The notes beneath the pieces were generated by a model. It was given only the letters and a program-made list of their open reading frames with translations. It was not told the DNA's origin and made no database searches. A stretch of 64,000 nt of DNA, taken from Oscillospiraceae bacterium (GTDB lineage: Bacteria > Bacillota > Clostridia > Oscillospirales > Ruminococcaceae). The position numbers and the translations under genes were made by a program. Below are positions 34,335-42,078 of this stretch, in pieces (position 1 is the stretch's first letter; each line of letters begins with the position of its first letter). The stretch lies in NCBI GenBank assembly GCA_015067145.1, contig SVNA01000001.1:186001-250000 (forward strand), read 5' to 3'.

Positions 34335-36011
34335 ATGAAGCCAAAATTCCAGTCAGACATTAGAAAATCATATATTATATATAAGTTAATTTTTATTGCC
34401 TCTGTAATCCTTTCGCTTTATGTTACATGGTGTGTTACAGGCAACATTCTGGATGCTGATGCTTCAAGTGAACTTATTCTGTCAAAGCATCTGTTTGATA
34501 CAAAACAGCTGCTCTCTGCTGACTGGTTTTATTCTACCGAATTACGTGTTGTAAACACCCAGTTGATCTACGCTCCTCTATTCTTAATATTTAACGACTG
34601 GCACAAAGTCAGATTTACTGCTGCAATTATTATGCAGGCAATAATCGTTATCGGTTATTGGTTTATGATATCACCTACTAAACCAAGCAAAAAATCATAT
34701 TATCTGGGAGCATCGCTTATAATTTTGCCGCTGAGCGTTTCTTACGGCAGAATTGTTCTGTATCACTGCTATTACATTCCTCATATAGCCTTTTCTTATA
34801 TTTTGATGGGATTGATACTTCGTCTTGTCAATGACAAGTGTAAAATTGATATTCACACTATTATAACCGCAACAGCTTTATCTGTAGTTTCCTTTCTCGG
34901 AGGTTTGGGCGGTATAAGAAATCTTTTAATTTTTCATATTCCATTGATTTTCGCTGTGGTTGTTATGATTTTTGTAAAAGATTTTAAAAACTTTGAAAAA
35001 TCTGCAGTAACTCAGCCTTTGTATTTTAAAGGTCTTCTGTTTTCAATAATTTCCGCTGGATTTGCTGCATTGGGATTTATTATAAACAACAGCTACTTCA
35101 AAGCAAAATATGTATTCGGGGACTATACAAGCTATACTCTGGGAATTATCGATAACGCAGATACATTTGCTGACTTATTGTATGGTTTACTGCATCAATT
35201 TGGTTTTCGTGACAATGTGGACCTGATGTCTGTCCTTGGCATAACATCCGTTCTTGGCAGTCTGGCAGGCATATTTTTAATCTGTACAGCTGTAAGCAGG
35301 TTTATTGCCGCAAACAAAACCTGTGATGAAGAAAATTACAACAGGCGTCTTCTGCAATCTATGTTTATATCCGTTTTTATAGTATTGCTATGTGTATTTA
35401 TTCTGACTGCAGAAGAAGAAGGGTACTATTATCCGCTCTATTTTATACCTGTAACTTCATGGTTTATACCTTTTTTAATGTGTATGCTGGAAGATTTACC
35501 GGACAATTGCCACAACATAAACACAAAAAAACTTTTGCCATATATGATGGTTGCCGTATTTTTCTTAAACGGTTTGATAAATATTGGCTTTTATCTCGGT
35601 GTAGAACAATTTGAACAGACCTATGAGGGTCTGTCTTTCCAGAGCAAAAATATTGCCGCTGATATTTCCGGGCCTATGTACTACGTAAGAACAAACGGCT
35701 ATACCCATGGTTATGCAACATTCTGGTACAGTAATATTATCACTGAGATTACAGACGGGCAGATTACCATGTCAAATATTCGTGTAAGCAGCTCTAAAAA
35801 ATTCAAATATTATGACTGGCTAACTTTACAAAGTCAACGTGGCTATCATGAAAAAACTTTTATTATGTTGCTGAATGATGAGCGCTATGTTCTGGAAGAT
35901 GACCCTGAATTACAAGGAAAATTTAAACTTGTGTATGATAACGGACATTACTTTGTGTATGCCTTCAGCGATGAACATACATTCCATGATGTTTTGACAT
36001 CAAGACAATAA
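34335..36011 (+). CDS. Polytopic membrane protein, GT-C glycosyltransferase-like
   Basis: 558 residues. One N-terminal helix, then DADASSELILSKHLFDT and WFYSTELRVVNTQLIYAPLF in the first outer loop, followed by about ten more helices and a soluble C-terminal part of roughly 110 residues. An acidic first loop in such a layout recalls GT-C lipid-linked sugar transferases. I recall similar proteins in Clostridia annotated only as hypothetical. AAGGAG site; 20 bases after the LysR gene. Substrate unknown and the family assignment is tentative. Confidence 0.6.
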   Translation: MKPKFQSDIRKSYIIYKLIFIASVILSLYVTWCVTGNILDADASSELILSKHLFDTKQLLSADWFYSTELRVVNTQLIYAPLFLIFNDWHKVRFTAAIIMQAIIVIGYWFMISPTKPSKKSYYLGASLIILPLSVSYGRIVLYHCYYIPHIAFSYILMGLILRLVNDKCKIDIHTIITATALSVVSFLGGLGGIRNLLIFHIPLIFAVVVMIFVKDFKNFEKSAVTQPLYFKGLLFSIISAGFAALGFIINNSYFKAKYVFGDYTSYTLGIIDNADTFADLLYGLLHQFGFRDNVDLMSVLGITSVLGSLAGIFLICTAVSRFIAANKTCDEENYNRRLLQSMFISVFIVLLCVFILTAEEEGYYYPLYFIPVTSWFIPFLMCMLEDLPDNCHNINTKKLLPYMMVAVFFLNGLINIGFYLGVEQFEQTYEGLSFQSKNIAADISGPMYYVRTNGYTHGYATFWYSNIITEITDGQITMSNIRVSSSKKFKYYDWLTLQSQRGYHEKTFIMLLNDERYVLEDDPELQGKFKLVYDNGHYFVYAFSDEHTFHDVLTSRQ

Positions 36012-36020
36012 TTAGCGATA

Positions 36021-36060
36021 AAAAACAGACATCTGAAAATCAATTCAGATGTCTGTTTTT
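36021..36060. terminator. Bidirectional terminator
   Basis: A 17-bp perfect stem (AAAAACAGACATCTGAA with TTCAGATGTCTGTTTTT) around AATCAA, between the convergent membrane-protein and anion-permease genes. Confidence 0.92.
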
Positions 36061-36066
36061 ATTCGT

Positions 36067-37176
36067 TTATATAAAGAAAAAATATGCCACAGCTGTCATC
36101 ACAACAAGGAACAAAGCATTGAGGGCTAAAAAAAGCTTTATATAGTGACCTGTTTTTTCGGGATAAAGCAGACGGAATTCACTTAAGGTTATAAGGCTGG
36201 CAAGTGATGCAATAGGTGTGCCTGTACCGCCGATATTTACACCGAGGAGCAGTTCACGGTAGTTATCTGTAAAATGGGAGAGCAGAATTGCAGATGGAAC
36301 ATTGCTGATAAACTGGCAGCTGGCTGCTGTAACAAGCAAGGTGCTCCGACCGAGCAGACCGCCCACAAACTCGTTTACTGCGGGAATGCGGGAAAGATTG
36401 CCCGAAAAGATAAAGAACATAACAAATGTGCCAAGCAGCGGATAGTCAACCATATGCAGTGCATCCCTTTCCACAAAGAAAAGCACCAATGGTATAAAAA
36501 CGACACATATCTGCCATGGTATAAGGCGGAAAACCACTAAAATGGACAGTGCAAACAGTGCAAGATACAGTGCTGTGCGTTTTTTATCCAGCTTTACTCC
36601 AAGTTCTGTATCAACGGAAAGCGGTGTTTTTGGGAAAAAGAAACAGCACACTGTGAGCATAAACACCGCAAGTACAAACGGCGGCAGCATAATAGCTGTA
36701 AACTCGCCTGTAGGTATGCTGAAATAGCTGTAAAGATAAAGGTTCTGAGGATTGCCAAAAGGTGTGAGCATACCGCCAAGGTTTGCAGATATATTCTGCA
36801 GTATAAACAGAAATGCTGCATATTTTTCGTTGTTTGTCACCGACAGAGCAAAATAGCCAAGAGGGAGAAAGGTTATAAGTGCCATATCGTTGGCAATAAT
36901 CATAGAACCGATAAAGGTTATATAGACAAGTGCCAGTGCCATCATACGCAGACTGCCTGTGAGCTGCACTATTTTACGGGCAAGAATTGCAAAAAAACGA
37001 ATCTGACGCAGTGCACACACAACCGCAAGGGTTATAAACAGGCACGCCAGCGTGCGATAATCAAAATATGAAAGATATTCTGCTGACGGCGGAATAAAAA
37101 AACAGGTTACAAATGCTGCCAGTGCCGCAACGCACAGTACAACATTTTTCTTTACAAAACGGAGGGCTTTATGCAT
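36067..37176 (-). CDS. SLC13/CitM-type anion permease (YbiR-like)
   Basis: 369 residues with about ten hydrophobic segments. IANDMALITFLPLG and NLGGMLTPFGNPQNLYLYS in the first half, repeated as FISNVPSAILLS and GVNIGGTGTPIASLASLITL in the second, are the paired re-entrant loops of the ion transporter superfamily (PF03600 and relatives). The short size fits the YbiR group. It might carry citrate, given the nearby citrate lyase operon 3 kb away, but arsenite, phosphate or dicarboxylates are equally open. AGAGGAT site. Confidence 0.8.
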   Translation of the reverse strand: MHKALRFVKKNVVLCVAALAAFVTCFFIPPSAEYLSYFDYRTLACLFITLAVVCALRQIRFFAILARKIVQLTGSLRMMALALVYITFIGSMIIANDMALITFLPLGYFALSVTNNEKYAAFLFILQNISANLGGMLTPFGNPQNLYLYSYFSIPTGEFTAIMLPPFVLAVFMLTVCCFFFPKTPLSVDTELGVKLDKKRTALYLALFALSILVVFRLIPWQICVVFIPLVLFFVERDALHMVDYPLLGTFVMFFIFSGNLSRIPAVNEFVGGLLGRSTLLVTAASCQFISNVPSAILLSHFTDNYRELLLGVNIGGTGTPIASLASLITLSEFRLLYPEKTGHYIKLFLALNALFLVVMTAVAYFFFI

Positions 37177-37222
37177 ATATGTTATCCTCTGATTTTATAT
37201 AAATTATAAACAAGCAAAATTT

Positions 37223-37246
37223 TTGGACGGCCATGCAGCCGCCCAA
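37223..37246 (-). terminator. Probable terminator of the comEC-holA-Toprim/HAD unit
   Basis: Minus-strand stem TTGGGCGGC / GGCCGTCCAA with one wobble and a short loop, followed by AAATTTTG. Confidence 0.5.
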
Positions 37247-37283
37247 AACAATTATAGTTTATTGAGTTTCAAAGTCAATATCT

Positions 37284-38576
37284 TTATTTCAAAATATCAA
37301 GAATTTCCTTGATTTCATATATCGCGTGGTCACATTTGTCATCAGCACGGTTGCCACGTAAATCCAGGAATATTGTTTTAAAGCCACAGGCTTTGCTGCC
37401 GTGTACATCATCTTTGAGGTTATCGCCAATCATATATCTTTCAGCAGGATTGCCTGCAAGTTCAAGTGCGTATTCAAAAATCTCTTTTCTTGGTTTGTCA
37501 AATCCTATTTTACCGCTGATAACCTGTGCTTCAAAATATTCTGACAGGCCCAGCTGATCCATCAGCACATCAAGTTCAGGATAGTTGTTGGAGATGAGAT
37601 AGTGTCTGTATCCTCTTTTGCTCAGTGTTTCCAGCACCATCTTTGTATCGTCATAAAGCGGGTTATTCTCCGGTGCGATGAGATATGGACGTACCTTTGG
37701 ACATACAGTTTCGGCCTCTTCCTGTGTGAGACCGCAGCGTACAAACATCTTTACAAGCTCTGCGTTGCAGCTTTTCCACCAGCCGTCTTCAATAGCGAGA
37801 AGCTCACGGCTGTCTCGATCTTTATATGTGTACCATGGCAGGCACTGGCCATCCAGCTCCTCACACACCTTTTCCATTGTGATGCCGTACTGTGGATAAT
37901 ATGTATTTACAAGCTCGTATGCATAATCTGTCCACTGGTGGAGATGAAGTGTCAAAGTGCCGTGAAAATCCCAGAAAAGCACAGGCTTTTCATTTACAAT
38001 CTGTTCCAACTGTTTTTTATCTGTCATTCTGTTAAGTACCTCCAGAAAAGATTTTTTTGAAAGTTTTGTCGGGATATTAAGTGTTTTGCACACCTTTTCC
38101 CTGTTTGCCATGGCATTTTCAGTGCCGGAAAGGCCAAGTCCGTACAAATCCATATATGTCATATCGGACTTATGCACATCAGTAATTCCCTCTGCCGTTA
38201 TCCCCGCATTGGCAAAGCAGCCGAGGAGAATCTCTTTGTTTATACCTTCAACACCAAGAGTTCCCTCTTTTGACGGTTCTGATTTGCGGCTTTCCTTACC
38301 TTCAATCTGCGGGATATACACATTTGTTATCTTTGCCTTGCGGCAGATATTCTGAATATAATTTCGTATTTTAAAGCCCGCTGTGTCGCTGTCGGTGAGG
38401 AGAATTATGCCGTTTTTCTCCCCCAGCTGTTTCAGCAGCAGCTTTTTCTCATCATCTTTGAAGATAGAAAATCCGTTAACAGGGATTATAAGCCCGTCAA
38501 CAAAGCTGTCTAGCTTTATGGCATCGTATTTTCCTTCAACTACAATAATCTGATTTACCTTTATTTTATCCATCAT
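37284..38576 (-). CDS. RNase M5-like Toprim/DUF4093 protein fused to a HAD phosphatase
   Basis: 430 residues in one open frame. Residues 1-190 match the clostridial RNase M5-like family: Toprim motifs VVEGKYDAIKL (Glu14) and LLTDSDTAGF (Asp62, Asp64), then KEGTLGVEGI and the DUF4093 DLYGLGLSG. RNase M5 matures 5S rRNA. Residues 196-430 are a HAD hydrolase: motif I FWDFHGTL (Asp203; the usual second Asp is His205), YLISNN, GKIGFDKPRKEIF and YMIGDNLKDDVHGSK, close to YjjG-type phosphatases. The start overlaps holA as ATGA. I know each half as a separate protein; the fusion is unusual. Motif I change may alter phosphatase activity. Confidence 0.85.
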   Translation of the reverse strand: MMDKIKVNQIIVVEGKYDAIKLDSFVDGLIIPVNGFSIFKDDEKKLLLKQLGEKNGIILLTDSDTAGFKIRNYIQNICRKAKITNVYIPQIEGKESRKSEPSKEGTLGVEGINKEILLGCFANAGITAEGITDVHKSDMTYMDLYGLGLSGTENAMANREKVCKTLNIPTKLSKKSFLEVLNRMTDKKQLEQIVNEKPVLFWDFHGTLTLHLHQWTDYAYELVNTYYPQYGITMEKVCEELDGQCLPWYTYKDRDSRELLAIEDGWWKSCNAELVKMFVRCGLTQEEAETVCPKVRPYLIAPENNPLYDDTKMVLETLSKRGYRHYLISNNYPELDVLMDQLGLSEYFEAQVISGKIGFDKPRKEIFEYALELAGNPAERYMIGDNLKDDVHGSKACGFKTIFLDLRGNRADDKCDHAIYEIKEILDILK

Positions 38577-39565
38577 CTCGCCATACCTTTCATCATAATC
38601 TGTGTTACAAGTATGTCCACAAGATGACGTTTGTCTATAGCAGAGCTTTTGAGGGAGATATCGGTTTTGAGCATAAGTTCAATGATTTCTTCCAGTGCTT
38701 TTTCGGAGAATTTATTGGCATTGTTCATTGCTTTCTGATAGCGGTACACGTTGGAACGTTTTTCAAAATCCTCGTGTACTGTCTGGTACGATATACCGTT
38801 TTTCTTTGCAAGCTTACAGCGGTGAATATCTATAAAGGCTGTTGCCAGAGCACCTACCACAGCTATTTCATCTGTTCCCTGAGAATAGAGAATATTGAGT
38901 GTTTCAAGGGCTTTTACAGGCTTTTTGTTGCAGATAAGGTCGATAACATCAAAAATTCTGGCCTCAAGGGTTTTGACACCTATTGCGTCCACAATATCCT
39001 TTGTTATCTTTTCATAATTACAGGCTGCAGAGTATTTTTCCACCTCGTTCATAATAAGAGCAATGTTTTTGCCCACATTCTGCACGATATAGTTTGCAGT
39101 TTCCTTGTCCAGCGAAGCCCCCAAGCTTTTTGCCTTTTCCTGTGCCAGCTCAGCCAGATATTTATCGTTTATCTCTTTTACAAGGCTGTATAGTCCCTGT
39201 TTTTTTGCAAGGTCGGTAAGAGGTGAATATTTTTTTGAGTTTACAGTTTTTTCGTCATCATAGGTAAGGAGAACAGCAAAATGTGTGCCGTCACTGTCCT
39301 CGATGGTTTTACATAGCTGTTCAACATATTGGTCGGAAAGTTCAGATATATCAAAATCTTTTATAACGATGAGTCTGTCGCCGAAAAAGCTCACCGTCTG
39401 TGCAAGGTCTGACAGCTCGTCCATATCGAATTTTGCATTTTGGAAATATGTTATACTTTCGCTGTCTATTCCGCCCTCTTCTGCAATCTTTAAAATAACC
39501 TTTAAATTGTCCGCACAAACAAAGCTGTCCTTTGATAAAATCAGCCACAGCTTCTGCATATTCAT
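38573..39565 (-). CDS. holA: DNA polymerase III delta subunit
   Basis: 330 residues from the ATG at 39565; another ATG at 39604 overlaps comEC and has its Shine-Dalgarno too close. LWLILSKDSFVCADNLKVIL begins the delta fold and FFGDRLIVIKDF, VGKNIALIMNEVEKYSA and IFDVIDLICNKKPVKALETL follow the family pattern. Delta opens the sliding clamp during loading. The comEC-holA order is common in Firmicutes. The stop overlaps the next gene. Confidence 0.88.
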   Translation of the reverse strand: MNMQKLWLILSKDSFVCADNLKVILKIAEEGGIDSESITYFQNAKFDMDELSDLAQTVSFFGDRLIVIKDFDISELSDQYVEQLCKTIEDSDGTHFAVLLTYDDEKTVNSKKYSPLTDLAKKQGLYSLVKEINDKYLAELAQEKAKSLGASLDKETANYIVQNVGKNIALIMNEVEKYSAACNYEKITKDIVDAIGVKTLEARIFDVIDLICNKKPVKALETLNILYSQGTDEIAVVGALATAFIDIHRCKLAKKNGISYQTVHEDFEKRSNVYRYQKAMNNANKFSEKALEEIIELMLKTDISLKSSAIDKRHLVDILVTQIMMKGMAR

Positions 39566-39581
39566 ATTGTCAATTTTATAG

Positions 39582-41615
39582 CTACCAGCCAAAATTAAAC
39601 ACATCCTCTACTGTTTTGTACTTTCCGTTTTTAAGGTTGATTTTTATTGTAATGTCCGAATTTACCGTATAAATATCTTCAACTTCCATCCATTTCGGAA
39701 TATTGCCGAAAATATATATTTCATCTGCTGTAACAGCTTTCGGTTTGTCATTTCCAAGGAAATAGTATTCGTTTCCGCTACTTTCGATTTTACCATGGCC
39801 AAATGAAATATCACATTCTGCCACCGATACAGTAAACAGCTTAACATTTTTTGATATTTCGCTTTTCAGTACAAACAAATCGTTTTTATACTCTGCTGTT
39901 TCATCAACGATAATCATTTCATCTGTTATATCGTATAAAGCAAGATATTTTTCGGTGTTCTTGGGACAATGATAGATACAATCAAATTTATTTGCATTTA
40001 TCGAAACAAGCTGCTGTTTTGCTTTTGCAGGTGTTATATCTTCTGACAAAATCAAAAATTCCCTGTTCCCTGCAGAAATATGGAATGAACATTCTCTGCC
40101 GGAGTCAAAAGCTGTTACTGTCACCATATTCCAATTCAATAAATTATAGCATAAAAACGCCAGAATTGATACTGATGTTACAAAAATTTTTCTTTTTCTT
40201 ATATCTTCTGTCTGAAAACGTGCAATGAAGTATGCCCCAAGTGCCACAAACAGAACCGTTATAAATACAGGATGTGCCAGATTTATCATAGCAAAACTGA
40301 ATATTTCTTTTATAAAATCAAGGATTGCAAGGAGGGATTTTATAAATATTTCGTTGACAGCTGCAAGACATATTCCCGCATATTTTATTGCGGGAATCAG
40401 ATTTAGTATCGGTGTTATAACCGACAGCACACAGATAACCGCTATAAACGGTGCCAGAAACAGATTGAATATTGGCGATATAAACGTGATATGCATATCC
40501 GCCAGTGCCATTATCGGTATTGTAAAAATAACTGCCGCCGCTGCACACAGCAGGTTTCTTTTATTACCGTCTGTCTTTCTGCTTTGACACCACCTGTTTG
40601 TCAGCACTATGCCAGCACTTGCTGCATAGGAAAGCATCGCACCTATATCTCTTGTAATGTATGGATTATCAAATATACAAAGCATACCAATCAATGCAAG
40701 GCTGGTAAGTGAATCCTGTTCTTTTCTGAAATTCTTTACCATAAGAACTATTCCTGCAAGTATACCTGCCCTTGTGACAGATGCGGATAATCCCACTATC
40801 TGCATAAAGGCAATAAGAACAAATAATGCAGATATATTTTTGATTTTCCTGTTTACAGGTATGTATTTTAAAATCCACAGAACAGCACCGATAACTATCC
40901 ATACATGCAGTCCTGACACCACAAGTGCATGTGACAGACCCGCTGTTCTGAAGCTGTCCTTTATTTCTGCCGAAACAAGATGTTTGTCGTTATATGATAT
41001 AGCAGAAGCTACTGCAAGAACATCTTTTCTGTACAGCTGTGCCATACTGTCAAGAACTGCTTTCTTTGCCCTGACAGCATAGTAGTTTATGTTTCGGATG
41101 TCTGTATCTGTCAGCACTATCTTATCCGCTGATATTGTGCCAAGAATATTATCTGCGTAGGACGAGAAAACATATCTGTTGTTTTTGGCTGGTTTAAATT
41201 TTCCTGTTATTGAAAGTTTATCACCAAGCGTAAAACCATCGTGATAATAAAGTGTAACCTTAAAATCTTCCCGGCCTTTATCATCCAGAATTGTCACCGT
41301 GTAAAAAGTGTTGTCACTGTTGCCGATTCCGCTTACATAACCGATATAATCCGCTGTATCCGTTGGCATTCGGTCGATATTCTTTGCCCAGACCATGCCG
41401 TAAATGTTTATATATAATATTGAAACAACCGCAGAAACAAGCATAGCCAGCAGATGCTTTGTATAAACCTTTCGTGTTTTGTAATGGATAAACACAAACA
41501 ACGCAAACAATGCCAAAAGAACAGCAGTGTATTCTTTTGGCACTGAAAGAGCGATACTTCCTGATATAAAAAATGTAAAACCTATGGCCGCAAGTGGCCT
41601 TTTTATTTTATGCAT
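39582..41615 (-). CDS. comEC: ComEC/Rec2 family DNA-uptake channel with degenerate C-terminal domain
   Basis: 677 residues. An N-terminal domain (DUF4131 type, with the SIGNxD-like beta region about 85-170) is followed by the competence domain: LSHALVVSGLHVWIVIGAVL is the family signature, then about eight more helices. ComEC carries DNA across the membrane; in usual members a C-terminal metallo-beta-lactamase domain degrades one strand. Here the matching region after NWNMVTVTAFDSG (residues about 485-677) lacks the HxHxDH and LIDGG motifs, so nuclease activity should be lost. Weak ribosome binding site; 18 bases after the HIT gene. Confidence 0.85.
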   Translation of the reverse strand: MHKIKRPLAAIGFTFFISGSIALSVPKEYTAVLLALFALFVFIHYKTRKVYTKHLLAMLVSAVVSILYINIYGMVWAKNIDRMPTDTADYIGYVSGIGNSDNTFYTVTILDDKGREDFKVTLYYHDGFTLGDKLSITGKFKPAKNNRYVFSSYADNILGTISADKIVLTDTDIRNINYYAVRAKKAVLDSMAQLYRKDVLAVASAISYNDKHLVSAEIKDSFRTAGLSHALVVSGLHVWIVIGAVLWILKYIPVNRKIKNISALFVLIAFMQIVGLSASVTRAGILAGIVLMVKNFRKEQDSLTSLALIGMLCIFDNPYITRDIGAMLSYAASAGIVLTNRWCQSRKTDGNKRNLLCAAAAVIFTIPIMALADMHITFISPIFNLFLAPFIAVICVLSVITPILNLIPAIKYAGICLAAVNEIFIKSLLAILDFIKEIFSFAMINLAHPVFITVLFVALGAYFIARFQTEDIRKRKIFVTSVSILAFLCYNLLNWNMVTVTAFDSGRECSFHISAGNREFLILSEDITPAKAKQQLVSINANKFDCIYHCPKNTEKYLALYDITDEMIIVDETAEYKNDLFVLKSEISKNVKLFTVSVAECDISFGHGKIESSGNEYYFLGNDKPKAVTADEIYIFGNIPKWMEVEDIYTVNSDITIKINLKNGKYKTVEDVFNFGW

Positions 41616-41633
41616 TGTGTCTATAAACAGCTG

Positions 41634-41972
41634 TTAACCCGGAGGCCATGCAAGGTTTCTTTTGGCGAGTACATGAAAATGGAGATGACCAACTGTCTGA
41701 CCGCCGTCTTCGCCGCAGTTTGAAACTACACGGTAACCTTTTTCAAGGTCAAGTTTTTTTGCGATTTCTGCTGCTGCAAGGAACATTTTGCCGGCGATAT
41801 CACAGTTTTCTTCTGTGATATGTGCAGGAGATGCGATATGCTGTTTTGGGATGATAACAACATGCACAGGTGCCTGTGGAGCAATATCATAAAAAGCAAG
41901 CACATCTTCTGTTTCATATACAACGTTGGAAGGAATTTCTCTGTTAACTATTTTGCAGAATAAACAATCCAT
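41634..41972 (-). CDS. HIT (histidine triad) family hydrolase
   Basis: 112 residues, the standard HINT size. CLFCKIVNREIPSNVVYE at the start (with a Cys pair) and the triad GQTVGHLHFHVLAKR at the end define the family of purine nucleoside phosphoramidases. AAGGAGG site. Upstream of comEC on the same strand. Confidence 0.93.
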   Translation of the reverse strand: MDCLFCKIVNREIPSNVVYETEDVLAFYDIAPQAPVHVVIIPKQHIASPAHITEENCDIAGKMFLAAAEIAKKLDLEKGYRVVSNCGEDGGQTVGHLHFHVLAKRNLAWPPG

Positions 41973-42035
41973 AATTTATCCTCCTTATGATAATTTCTGA
42001 TTTAAGTATAGTATTATTGGATGGAAAAATCAATA

Positions 42036-42067
42036 AAAAAGAACCCTTTGCTGAAAGGGTTCTTTTT
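42036..42067 (-). terminator. Terminator of alaS
   Basis: 14-bp stem AAAAAGAACCCTTT / AAAGGGTTCTTTTT with a GCTG loop, 12 bases past the alaS stop. Confidence 0.9.
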
Positions 42068-42078
42068 GTATATGCATA

